Below, piece by piece: positions 17,955 through 25,891 of a stretch of DNA of 64,000 nt. Below the pieces are notes generated by a model, which did no database searches, was not told the origin of the DNA, and was given only the letters and a program-made list of their open reading frames with translations. Origin of the DNA: Candidatus Bathyarchaeia archaeon (lineage in GTDB: Archaea; Thermoproteota; Bathyarchaeia; Bathyarchaeales; Bathycorpusculaceae). Each line of letters begins with the position of its first letter. The first letter of the stretch is position 1. Location: contig JAVZEV010000001.1 in assembly GCA_038873195.1 (NCBI GenBank), positions 1 to 64,000 of the forward strand. The letters are read 5' to 3'. The position numbers were made by a program, and so were the translations under genes.

Positions 17955-17981
17955 TGTCACGTTTTTTGATTTATCGTGACA
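17955..17981. promoter_or_regulatory. Operator-like palindrome between divergent element operons
   Basis: TGTCACG at 17955-17961 and CGTGACA at 17975-17981 are perfect 7-base arms with a 13-base spacer. A further GTGACA half-site lies at 18037-18042, just before the ATG at 18046, and a TGACA at 18021-18025. TATA-like TATATAAAAG lies at 17990-17999 between them. The layout suits a repressor covering both divergent promoters. Candidate binders are the HTH protein to the left and the ribbon-helix-helix protein to the right. Confidence 0.6.
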
Positions 17982-18045
17982 AAAAACCTATATAAAAGGT
18001 TTGTCCTATGTTACTAAGAATGACATATAAAGAGGTGTGACATAA

Positions 18046-18228
18046 ATGGAGGAAAAAGGAAAACCAACCGCAATATACCTGCCTAACGGCTTGAACCAAA
18101 TGATTGAGTCAACGCGGGCTAAGCTTGGCATGAACCGCAGCCGATTCATCCAATACTGCATTCTGAAAACTTTGCAAGAGTTGAGCGTGATGTCCGCAAA
18201 CGTGCATGACAAACAGGCAACAAGATAG
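18046..18228 (+). CDS. Small ribbon-helix-helix protein
   Basis: A 60-residue protein. The pattern PTAIYLPNGLNQMIESTRAK followed by GMNRSRFIQYCILKTLQEL is a ribbon-helix-helix domain: a strand, a helix, a turn with NRS, and a second helix. AGAGGTG precedes the ATG. It is the first gene of the element's rightward operon and is likely its autoregulator or copy-number repressor, with GTGACA half-sites just upstream. It is 11 bp from the next gene. Confidence 0.8.
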   Translation: MEEKGKPTAIYLPNGLNQMIESTRAKLGMNRSRFIQYCILKTLQELSVMSANVHDKQATR

Positions 18229-18239
18229 GAGCTGAGAAA

Positions 18240-18533
18240 ATGGCTAGTGACGAGTTGGCGCTTGAAGCACTACTTGAGTTCATCAACGCTGTTGAGGCTG
18301 GAATAGTGGCTGTTAAGCAACGTGTCAAAGAAACTAGGCAGGTCTACAATATTGAGGCTATAAGGTGGGAGAAGGCGCAGGGAGCAAGCGGCGAATATGA
18401 GCGTTCTGAAGATGTAAACAGCTCAGACTTCAAAGCCTTGTTAAGAGATGTGCAGGCGCATGGCGGCAAGATGTCTGTTGGCGACTATTTTGTCTGGTGC
18501 TTCAGAAATGGTGCAGTTTTAGGTCGTAAATGA
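18240..18533 (+). CDS. Small element protein of unknown function
   Basis: A 97-residue protein with no recognised family. The N-terminal half is a long predicted helix (LALEALLEFINAVEAGIVAV, then KQRVKETRQVYN). The C-terminal half has SDFKALLRDVQAHGGKMSVG and ends in WCFRNGAVLGRK. A clear AGGAG lies 10 bases before the ATG. The position between the RHH gene and the primase suggests a replication accessory protein, but the sequence itself gives no function. Confidence 0.65.
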   Translation: MASDELALEALLEFINAVEAGIVAVKQRVKETRQVYNIEAIRWEKAQGASGEYERSEDVNSSDFKALLRDVQAHGGKMSVGDYFVWCFRNGAVLGRK

Positions 18534-18556
18534 GGAAAAGCAGAGGCTGAAACTCT

Positions 18557-19564
18557 ATGGCTGAACAGCAGCTCGTCGATGCTATGTTTACCAAGTTCGT
18601 TAGTCGCGAAGAAGTCTATGCAGTTCAGCTGCCCAAAGGCGGGTATATGAAGATAGAGCAGCCTTTGGCAAGCAAAATTGTTCAACGACATCTAGAAGGC
18701 GATATAACTGTTGGCGTTTACCAACTCAACACGCAGAGCATGGTTAAGTGGCTTTGTTTTGATTTAGACCCAGAAAGGCTAGAAGATCCTAAAGGGTCAG
18801 CGCAAAAGTTATTGCAAGTGTGCTTTGAGAGAAAAATGGAAGAGGACAAGGTTGAAAGACCGAGGATTTGGCAGCATAGCGTTTTGCTTGAGGCAAGCCG
18901 CTTTCCAGATCCAAGCTATCACATTTGGATATTTTTCGCCATCCCGGTGCCTGCTAAAGTGGCACGTTGGCTTGGATTGCGCATTCTTGAGCTTGCGAGT
19001 CTAAGCCCTAAACAAGTCGAAGTTTTTCCCAAGCAGAGTGAAATAACAAGAGAGCAGCCATACGGCAACCTGGTTAAACTGCCCTTTGGTTTTCACCAAG
19101 TCGAGCGTAAATGGAGCAGGGCGCTTGACTTTGAAAGTTTCGAGCCGTTACCGAGCCATGTTTTGCTTGAAAAGTGGGGTTTAGGCCTTTCAGAGGCAGA
19201 TGTAGCGAAAATCTTGAATTTCGAGGATAAGAGGCATGTTCAGGCAACTTTTGATTTGCCCCGGGGCAATAAACCTTTAAGATGCAGGGAAGAGGAGAAG
19301 GTTGTCAAGTTTTTGGTCAAATATTGGCGGAAAGGTCAACGGAACCAGCTTGAGTTAGCCTTTTTGGGCTACTGCCTTAAACGTGGTGTAAGCCACGAAT
19401 CTGCAAGGCGGATTATAGCGCAAGTTTGTGACCTAACAAGTGATGAAGAAAAGGTGTCAAGGCTTAGGCTTGTGGGCTATCACTATCAGAATAGGCGGAA
19501 TCTTGGCTGTAGGCTGGTTGCTGTTTCTGGTTTGCGCGAAATTGTGAGGGAGGCTTTAAAGTGA
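18557..19564 (+). CDS. Archaeo-eukaryotic primase (AEP/prim-pol type) of the integrated element
   Basis: A 335-residue protein resembling the primase domain of TOTE-type and plasmid prim-pol proteins. Motif I is WLCFDLDPERLEDP, whose Asp-x-Asp pair binds metal. Motif II is the SYHIWIFFAIPVP segment with its conserved His. A downstream VEVFPKQSEITREQPYGNLV and KLPFGFHQ match the nucleotide-binding region. The last 100 residues look like a helical PriCT-like extension. It would prime, and perhaps copy, the element's DNA. The stop overlaps the start of the helicase-like gene by 4 bases (GTGA), indicating coupled translation. Confidence 0.78.
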   Translation: MAEQQLVDAMFTKFVSREEVYAVQLPKGGYMKIEQPLASKIVQRHLEGDITVGVYQLNTQSMVKWLCFDLDPERLEDPKGSAQKLLQVCFERKMEEDKVERPRIWQHSVLLEASRFPDPSYHIWIFFAIPVPAKVARWLGLRILELASLSPKQVEVFPKQSEITREQPYGNLVKLPFGFHQVERKWSRALDFESFEPLPSHVLLEKWGLGLSEADVAKILNFEDKRHVQATFDLPRGNKPLRCREEEKVVKFLVKYWRKGQRNQLELAFLGYCLKRGVSHESARRIIAQVCDLTSDEEKVSRLRLVGYHYQNRRNLGCRLVAVSGLREIVREALK

Positions 19565-21339
19565 GCATAGGCGAAGAGCTTGAAAAACTCGAAGCAGAAG
19601 AAAGGGCTAAGAAACTTAGAGAGGCGCCTCATATTCTGCATCCGGCTGGTGGTATAACTGAAAAGTTTGTCTATGAACCTGTGGCTGTAGGCAAATATGT
19701 TTACAAAACAGTAGAAGGCAAAAAAGGGTTTGCACCGTTAAAGATCGAGTTTGAAGATGAAGAGGAGCAAAGAAAGCCTCATTGGTTTATTGAGGTTGAA
19801 GGTGAGCAATATTATTTCAAAGAGAAGCCGCCTCGAGAGTTTCTTTTCGGTTTTCCAGTTTATGAGAAAGTTCAGAAGTGGGTTAGAGGCGAAAAACAAA
19901 GCTTCTCCATGGAACAACTTTGGAAACTCAACGGAGTCTATCTGAGAACGTTTCTTGATTTTCCAAGACCCTTCGAGTTCAGCGTAACTCAGCTTTTTAT
20001 CCAGCAAACATGGCTTGTTGAGCTTTTGCCAGTTGTGTTTTATCTTGGCGTTAAGGGCGAGTTCGGCGGAGGCAAAACTGTTACTGGCGAAACCATTGTG
20101 CTAGTCTGCAAGCATGGCTATTTGACTGGCAATCTTAGCCCGCCATTTGTGGCTAGGGCAGTTCAAGAACATAAGATAACTTTGATGGTTGATGAACTTG
20201 ACGCTGTTGCAGGCACAAAGGACTCTGACCTCAACTGTATTTTTAGACAAGGATATAGACGAGGCTTAAAATATAGTAGAGTTAACCCGGAAAAGCTTGA
20301 AACAGAAAGCTACATGGTTTTTGGACCCAAGCTTTTCACTGTTCACTCTGAAATAGAAGAAGCCCTACAGACAAGAACAGTTCCAATTCATGTGAGAGAG
20401 ACAAGCAATCCTCAATATCCAATCGTGAACTTGGATAAGGCAAGCTTTGCAGAATACGTTTACACGGAGAACTTCCTTTGGTATTTGGACAATGCTTTAA
20501 CCTTTAAAAGAAACGATTTGCACGCTATAAATGGCTCTCAACTTGACATACTTGACACACTTGACCTAAAAATCAGCGACTGCAATATTGACATTCAAGC
20601 CGAAAAACTGAGGCAATTATTGTTTGAGAATAAGAAAACTCTCTTGTTAGAAGGTCAAGTTAATCAAGTTAGTCAAGTCAGCGGTAGAAACACAGAGCTA
20701 ATGTTTCTATGCTTTGCCCTATCGAACCTCTTGAAAATTCAATGTGACGACGACATTGTTAAGACCTTCCAGCAAAAGCTGTTAGAAGAAAGTGAAAGAA
20801 CAGAAATTGGCTTAATTGGCGTTTTGAGACAAGTTTTAACAGATTTATGGAACGAGAAGAAAGAAAATAAGGATTACATTACTGAAGATGGACTCGTTAA
20901 AATCAGCAACAAGGAAATCTATGACAAATACAATCAAGTTTTGAAAAAGGAGTATGGGCAAGGAGTTTCTCCGGCCAAATTTAAAGAGTTCATGTTAGAG
21001 TTTGGCTTTTCAGATGCTTTAAACAGAACAAAGCTTGAAGTGCCCGTTCCTGGGGATCCAGAGAAAAAATCCAGGCTATGCAACATTTTCACAGAACGTG
21101 TCTTGAGAAAGCTTGGCATTGAAGAGGAGTGGCAAGACGAGAAGTCTCTGCAGGAAATTCTTGTTAAAGCGAGAGAGTGGTGTGAACAAAACAAGGATGA
21201 CGAAAACATCGTTGACTTGCTCAGCTTGACAGAGTTTCTCTCAGGCTTAACTGAGCAGCCAACCCGAATCATCGACATCATGAAGAACGACGGAGTTCTT
21301 TTCGAAGTCAACCAGGTTGGCAAGCTAGGAGTGAAGTGA
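19561..21339 (+). CDS. P-loop ATPase, probable replicative helicase of the element
   Basis: A 592-residue protein with a central P-loop NTPase domain. Walker A is GEFGGGKTVTGE (K172) and Walker B is ITLMVDELDAVAG (D211, E212). About 160 N-terminal residues of unknown fold precede it, and a helical C-terminal half of about 250 residues follows, which may hold a winged helix (NKEIYDKYNQVLKKEYGQG). The layout resembles plasmid or phage helicases that partner a primase, but the exact family is not recognised. GTG start at 19561 overlaps the primase stop. The next gene overlaps in the same way. Confidence 0.7.
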   Translation: MSIGEELEKLEAEERAKKLREAPHILHPAGGITEKFVYEPVAVGKYVYKTVEGKKGFAPLKIEFEDEEEQRKPHWFIEVEGEQYYFKEKPPREFLFGFPVYEKVQKWVRGEKQSFSMEQLWKLNGVYLRTFLDFPRPFEFSVTQLFIQQTWLVELLPVVFYLGVKGEFGGGKTVTGETIVLVCKHGYLTGNLSPPFVARAVQEHKITLMVDELDAVAGTKDSDLNCIFRQGYRRGLKYSRVNPEKLETESYMVFGPKLFTVHSEIEEALQTRTVPIHVRETSNPQYPIVNLDKASFAEYVYTENFLWYLDNALTFKRNDLHAINGSQLDILDTLDLKISDCNIDIQAEKLRQLLFENKKTLLLEGQVNQVSQVSGRNTELMFLCFALSNLLKIQCDDDIVKTFQQKLLEESERTEIGLIGVLRQVLTDLWNEKKENKDYITEDGLVKISNKEIYDKYNQVLKKEYGQGVSPAKFKEFMLEFGFSDALNRTKLEVPVPGDPEKKSRLCNIFTERVLRKLGIEEEWQDEKSLQEILVKAREWCEQNKDDENIVDLLSLTEFLSGLTEQPTRIIDIMKNDGVLFEVNQVGKLGVK

Positions 21340-21563
21340 AAACTTTGGATCGCAATTGGCACGATTACCGCTATAAAAAGCAAGCGAATGATAAAGGCAA
21401 AATTAAAGACCTGCCATTGGTTGATCCGCTTCCATCTCTTAAAGAAAAACTGCTTGCGCGTAAATGCCGAGAGCTTGCAAGGCAGCTATTGAAACGTGAA
21501 CGAAGGAAGAAGCGCAAGGATGCAAGCTTCAAACTTGTTATCGTAGAGGAAACTAGAAGGTAA
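21336..21563 (+). CDS. Small basic element protein
   Basis: A 75-residue protein, very rich in Lys and Arg, especially at the C-terminus (ARQLLKRERRKKRKDASFK). It starts with GTG inside the stop of the helicase-like gene (4-base overlap) and ends 4 bases before the integrase ATG, so it belongs to the same operon. It may bind DNA or RNA, for example as a recombination accessory factor. No family is recognised. Confidence 0.6.
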   Translation: MKTLDRNWHDYRYKKQANDKGKIKDLPLVDPLPSLKEKLLARKCRELARQLLKRERRKKRKDASFKLVIVEETRR

Positions 21564-21567
21564 TCTT

Positions 21568-22875
21568 ATGGCTGGGGCTGGAGAGAAGACTTGCGCTTCA
21601 GAAAGCGCAGAGCAGAACAGTGTTATTGACCTCGGACATGATTTTCAACAGAACCAAACGCCGAAACAGCCCCAGCTCAAATGCCCACAATGCAGCTCCA
21701 CAAGCCTTTACAAAGATGGACTAAGATATCTCAGCAATGGCAGTAGCGTTCAGCGTTGGCTTTGCAGAAACTGCGGCTACAGATTCACAGACCCCAACCA
21801 AAAAGCCAAAACCGAATGGAAGAATCCTCCATCCGGCTTAAATTCGCCTTCTGCCTTATACTATTCCTGCCAAGGGAACAATGACCCGAATGGGAGAGTG
21901 CCCACCGCTAGAAAGGCGGCGTTAACCTTGGCCACAGTAGAAAACAATGCAAAAAGCGGGCAAGCGGGAGCCACAGAGCAGACGGTTGATATCCATGGAA
22001 AAATCGTTGACTACATCTGGCATCTGAAAAAGAAGGGATTGAAAGAAATAACTGTAAGGCATTACGGTGAAATGCTTACTCGGCTGCTCAAAGATGGCGT
22101 TAACCTGATGCAACCTGAAGAAGTTAAAAACTTCCTAGCTAGGAAAGACAAGTGGAGTGAGAGGACTAAAGCGATAGTTGTTGCAATCTACAACGACTTC
22201 TTAAATTTTCTCAGGCTTCCTTGGGAGTCCCCAAAATATAAGCCTGCCAAGAGATTGCCTTTCATACCTGCAGAAGAAGAATTAGACCAAATGATTGCGC
22301 GAGCTGGAAAAAGATTAGCACCGCTTCTTCAGATTCTCAAGGAAACTGGCATGCGTCTTGGAGAGGCCCTAAGGCTCAAATGGACGGATGTGGACTTTCA
22401 GCGCAAAATAGTCAACATTACACCCGAAAAGGGGAGCAAACCAAGGATACTTCCACTTTCCGAAAAAGTTCTCGGAATGCTCCAAACATTACCAAAGAAA
22501 TCCGAATATATCTTTGCGGCAACTCGTTGGAGTATGACCTCCAACTTCTATATGCAAAGGAAAACTTTGGCAAGAAAGCTAAACAACCCAAGAATCTTGA
22601 AGATAAGCTTGCATACTTTCAGACACTGGAAGGCTACAATGGAATATCACAAAACCAAGGATTTAATCTATGTACAGCAACTGCTAGGCCATGTCGACAT
22701 AAAATCTACAATGGTATACATAACAATTGAGCAAGGTTTATTCAGCAACACATCGAATGACGAGTTTCATGTGAAAACTGCTAGAACAGTGGAAGAAGCG
22801 TGCAAATTGGCAGAGGTTGGATTCGAATACTTTGACACTATAGACGGCATTCACATATATCGGAGAAGAAAATAG
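21568..22875 (+). CDS. Tyrosine recombinase (integrase) with N-terminal zinc ribbon
   Basis: A 435-residue site-specific recombinase. Residues 39-69 form a zinc ribbon (C39, C42, C66, C69) of the type found in IS1-like transposases and unusual for integrases. A SAM-like core-binding domain follows at about 148-210 (IVDYIWHLKKKGLKEITVRH). The catalytic domain shows R263 in TGMRLGEALRLKW, H349 and R352 in HTFRH, H375 in LLGHVDI, and nucleophile Y384 in TMVYITIE. All catalytic residues are present, so the enzyme is probably active. It is the last gene of the element, beside an inverted repeat that may mark the attachment site. Confidence 0.92.
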   Translation: MAGAGEKTCASESAEQNSVIDLGHDFQQNQTPKQPQLKCPQCSSTSLYKDGLRYLSNGSSVQRWLCRNCGYRFTDPNQKAKTEWKNPPSGLNSPSALYYSCQGNNDPNGRVPTARKAALTLATVENNAKSGQAGATEQTVDIHGKIVDYIWHLKKKGLKEITVRHYGEMLTRLLKDGVNLMQPEEVKNFLARKDKWSERTKAIVVAIYNDFLNFLRLPWESPKYKPAKRLPFIPAEEELDQMIARAGKRLAPLLQILKETGMRLGEALRLKWTDVDFQRKIVNITPEKGSKPRILPLSEKVLGMLQTLPKKSEYIFAATRWSMTSNFYMQRKTLARKLNNPRILKISLHTFRHWKATMEYHKTKDLIYVQQLLGHVDIKSTMVYITIEQGLFSNTSNDEFHVKTARTVEEACKLAEVGFEYFDTIDGIHIYRRRK

Positions 22876-22888
22876 CGCACTAAAAACT

Positions 22889-22932
22889 AACCTATATTAT
22901 CCTATAATAAGTCATAAATCGTAATATAGGTT
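22889..22932. repeat. Perfect 11-base inverted repeat after the integrase
   Basis: AACCTATATTA at 22889-22899 and TAATATAGGTT at 22922-22932 are exact reverse complements separated by 22 bases. It starts 13 bases after the integrase stop. It could be the recombination core with two inverted binding arms (attachment site), a transcription end, or an operator for the gene at 22995. No matching copy was found by eye at the left border. Confidence 0.6.
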
Positions 22933-22994
22933 AAATCTTTTAAAGGGTATAAGCTATAATCAGAAAGCAGAAACCATAAGAAGGCTGAACAAAA

Positions 22995-23330
22995 ATGGTG
23001 AAGAGTGGAGAAGAGGAGAAGATTAAAAAAATTCTAACAGACCAAAAATACGCAGCAATCAAAGCCATGCTCGAAAAAGACCACGCCATCGACTGCATAT
23101 TCCTACTCTACATGAACCGCGGAAAATGGAAAGAAGCCAAAGAATTCATGCGCAACAACGGCTTAACACTCAGCGACGGCACATTCCGCGCCAGAATGAT
23201 AGAAATTGAAGACTTAGGCTTAGCAAAAGGCGAACGCATCGACCCATTAAAGAAATACTATATAAAAACTGAGCTTGGCGAAAAAATTGCAAAGTTACTG
23301 TTAGAATTTTTTGACAAACTGGAACTTTAA
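22995..23330 (+). CDS. Small winged-helix-like protein of unknown role
   Basis: A 111-residue protein. Residues 40-105 look like a winged helix: WKEAKEFMRNNGLTLSDGTF as the recognition area, then IEDLGLAKGERIDPLKKYYI as a wing. A promoter-like AAATCTTTTAAAGG lies just upstream. It could be the last gene of the integrated element or the first of the pilin cluster. Its codon style (C-ending codons) is closer to the pilin cluster. Confidence 0.6.
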   Translation: MVKSGEEEKIKKILTDQKYAAIKAMLEKDHAIDCIFLLYMNRGKWKEAKEFMRNNGLTLSDGTFRARMIEIEDLGLAKGERIDPLKKYYIKTELGEKIAKLLLEFFDKLEL

Positions 23331-23528
23331 GCCATTAACGCATAACATTCGATTGTTGTTGTACACTTCCCTAATTGATGATTTTTTAAACGTTATGCTA
23401 AATGCTTCTTTTGGTTTTTTGTAGTTTTGTTTTACAAATGATTAATATGGTGTATTAAGTCGTAAGATTTAAATTCCTTGTCTCCCCTAAACTACACGTT
23501 AACCCCAAAAGGAGGGATAGAAAGAAAA

Positions 23529-23972
23529 ATGAAAATATTGAAGAGCAAGAAAGCCCTAAGCCCCGTAGTCGCATCAATCATACTCATCGCAGTAACAGTC
23601 GCTGTTTCTATCGCCGTAGCCGCATGGATGGGCTCACTCACCACAGGACAAATGCAAACAGAAGGAATAACCTTCACAGGATACACATGGGCATCACCAT
23701 CAGGCACACAAATCGCAAACATAACAATCAAAGTTAAAAACACAGGAGCCACGGACTTATCAATCGCAGAAATCAAAGTTGACAGTGACGTAATAACTGC
23801 AACCAATCTCAGGTTTGATGGAGCACAACAAACACTCCCGTACTCGCTACCGAAAGGCACCGAAGTCCAGATCACTATTATAAAGCCTTTCAACCGCGGA
23901 GAACAATACAACTTCTATGTGACAACATCGAAAGGCCACGAATTCGGTCCTTACACACTGCCAGCACCATAA
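23529..23972 (+). CDS. Type IV pilin-like/archaellin-N-domain protein
   Basis: A 147-residue secreted or surface protein. The class III signal peptide reads MKILKSKKA then LSPVVASIILIAVTVAVS: a positively charged stretch, a probable prepilin-peptidase site just before LSPVVA, and a hydrophobic helix. The rest is beta-rich (ITIKVKNTGATDLSIAEIKV). It matches archaeal pilins with the DUF1628/archaeal Type IV pilin N-terminal domain. An excellent AAAGGAGGG site precedes the ATG. No assembly ATPase or prepilin peptidase is nearby. Its downstream neighbours are a coiled-coil protein and two Roadblock proteins. Confidence 0.88.
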   Translation: MKILKSKKALSPVVASIILIAVTVAVSIAVAAWMGSLTTGQMQTEGITFTGYTWASPSGTQIANITIKVKNTGATDLSIAEIKVDSDVITATNLRFDGAQQTLPYSLPKGTEVQITIIKPFNRGEQYNFYVTTSKGHEFGPYTLPAP

Positions 23973-24063
23973 CTTCCAAGCTTTGTTGAGATTGGGGGTA
24001 GGGTGTAATAGAAACCTCTCTTAACTTCCTCTATTGTTTCCAATTTGGAGGTGCAAAAACAGA

Positions 24064-24489
24064 ATGGTCGTAAAAATAAAAGAATATGCTTCAGCAGAAG
24101 AAATAGCTGACACACTCGAAAAAGAAATAACCGAAACCAAAAGCACACTAGGCGAATACCTTCGCAGGCTAGACGACATACGCGCTTTGGCTGAAAAATC
24201 AAAGAAAATCCGCGAAGTCGTATTAAAACTAGCAGGCAAAAAAGCTGCAACAGAAAGCCTAGGCGAAATCACAATAGGCAACCTAAACATCGTTTTAGAT
24301 GCCAACCCATTCCATGAACTAACAGTAATAGAAGAAGTCGTGCGCAGCCACCAAGAAAGACTACTAGTCCTGCAAAAAGCCCGCGAAGCACTCAAATGGC
24401 TAGACCAACTCGGAGACACTGAAGGTCTAAAGTACCTTGTAGTGGAAGACGACGGCGTCCCAGAACGCATACTCTTCAAAATATCCTAA
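24064..24489 (+). CDS. Coiled-coil protein of unknown function in the pilin-Roadblock cluster
   Basis: A 141-residue, helix-rich protein. Residues 8-62 are probably coiled coil (EIADTLEKEITETKSTLGEY, then LRRLDDIRALAEKSKKIR), and a second helical part covers about 95-120. The C-terminus is strand-like (LKYLVVEDDGVPERILFKIS). No family is recognised. GGAGGTG lies upstream of the ATG at 24064. It ends 21 bp before a Roadblock gene, so they are probably co-translated and may form a complex. Confidence 0.7.
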   Translation: MVVKIKEYASAEEIADTLEKEITETKSTLGEYLRRLDDIRALAEKSKKIREVVLKLAGKKAATESLGEITIGNLNIVLDANPFHELTVIEEVVRSHQERLLVLQKAREALKWLDQLGDTEGLKYLVVEDDGVPERILFKIS

Positions 24490-24510
24490 AACAAATGGAA
24501 GTGAACACAC

Positions 24511-25332
24511 ATGGATGACGAACTATATTCATTTGCCCTAAAAAACACGCTGGATGAAGTCCGAAATATATGTCCAGAAATAACCAACGCTTTCATGTTT
24601 AAAGAAGACGGTGAAGTAATAGCAGGAGACGAAGGCACGCCTGAAAAAACCATAGTGCGCGTTGTCGACTCCTTTGACAGCATATTAGAAAAGGCTGAAG
24701 CCATCGGTGATGTTGAAGGCATAACCCTTGAAGGAGATAATGGTAGATTAAATGTTTTCCACATGAACAATCTCTATTTCGTCATGGTTACATCAAGAAA
24801 AGCCGACATGACCTATGTTAACACGGTAACACGGGTCTTAATTCCAACAATTCTAAAGCTAATAGACAAAATCAGCCCTGCCCCCCTCAAAAACAATCCA
24901 CCCTTAACTAAAAAAACGCCTATAACTCCAACACTCACGGAACCTGAAGAGCCAACAGAAGACCTTGTTGAAGAAACCGCTCTGGAAGAATCCAAAGAAG
25001 TTGTAAAACCCGAAATTAAATCTGAACCCTTGCTTCCAGAAGCTCCCGTAAACCAGTTAATTGTTGAGAATTTAGGCGGCTTACTGGTTCCCTCCGACAC
25101 CGTGCGCATCGACAACAAAATACTTTCAGAATGGGAAGAACTCTATGAAAACAAAACAATCGAGGAAGTTGAAATAGAAACCATCGACGGAAAAACAACA
25201 CGATGCAAAGTCAAACCAATCAAAGATTCAAAATACGAAGGAAAAGGCATCATACAAATGCCCGAAAAAATACAACTCGCCCTTGAAATAAAGAAAGGAG
25301 AGCTTGTACGGGCTAAACCAATAGTTGAGTAA
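24511..25332 (+). CDS. Roadblock/LC7 domain protein with C-terminal extra domain
   Basis: A 273-residue protein in three parts. Residues 1-120 are a Roadblock/LC7 domain (LDEVRNICPEITNAFMFKED, GEVIAGD, later VMVTSRKADMTYVNTV). Residues 125-180 are a Pro/Glu-rich linker. Residues 185-273 are a beta-rich domain (EEVEIETIDGKTTRCKVKPI, then IIQMPEKIQLALEIKKGELV). Roadblock proteins such as MglB bind or regulate small GTPases and polarity or motility systems. No GTPase gene is adjacent. It forms a row with a second Roadblock gene 15 bp downstream. Confidence 0.72.
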   Translation: MDDELYSFALKNTLDEVRNICPEITNAFMFKEDGEVIAGDEGTPEKTIVRVVDSFDSILEKAEAIGDVEGITLEGDNGRLNVFHMNNLYFVMVTSRKADMTYVNTVTRVLIPTILKLIDKISPAPLKNNPPLTKKTPITPTLTEPEEPTEDLVEETALEESKEVVKPEIKSEPLLPEAPVNQLIVENLGGLLVPSDTVRIDNKILSEWEELYENKTIEEVEIETIDGKTTRCKVKPIKDSKYEGKGIIQMPEKIQLALEIKKGELVRAKPIVE

Positions 25333-25347
25333 TGGAGGCTAAATGTC

Positions 25348-25743
25348 ATGGTTAAGAAAAAAAGGAGCTTTCAAGAAATCACCGAAGTAGCCGAACCAGT
25401 GACTGTTGAAGAAACAACATCAGCACACGGCATACGCGCATGTCTTGAAGAAATCAAATCCTATGATGGAGTTGTAGGCTACATCCTAAGAAACTCTACT
25501 TCAGCGGCGATAGACCTTAAAGACCCAACCAAAATCATCGACTACGCTATTCTCTCATCTTCTGCCATCGATGCCGGCAAAGAACTTTCAGAACTTTTTA
25601 ACCTAGGCGAAGTCAAAAACATACTCATTGAAGGAAAGGAAATCAAAGTGCTTTCCTTGACCATTGATGAAAACAAGATAAGCATTTTTATGGAAAAAGG
25701 CGCTGACTACGAGACAATTGTAAAAAAGCTATCTTCACTTTAA
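25348..25743 (+). CDS. Second Roadblock/LC7-like protein
   Basis: A 131-residue protein. After a basic N-terminal stretch (MVKKKRSFQEITEVAEPV) it has the Roadblock pattern: helix IRACLEEIKSYDGVVGYILR, a small-residue region ILSSSAIDAGKELSELFNLG, strand IKVLSLTIDENKISIFMEKG, and a final helix. Roadblock domains dimerise, so it may pair with the longer protein just upstream. Its position suggests a joint function with the pilin-like protein. Confidence 0.7.
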   Translation: MVKKKRSFQEITEVAEPVTVEETTSAHGIRACLEEIKSYDGVVGYILRNSTSAAIDLKDPTKIIDYAILSSSAIDAGKELSELFNLGEVKNILIEGKEIKVLSLTIDENKISIFMEKGADYETIVKKLSSL

Positions 25744-25891
25744 AATAGGTCAAATCTTTCTTTCATTTTTCTTTACGTAAATCTCCGCAAACAAACCCGT
25801 TATTTTCAGAACGTTTAAATTTCCGTTTTTAGTAGAAATATTCTGGGGAAGGGAGGCCTTCTCAGCCTTTCTAGGACTGAGTGGGTAAAAC

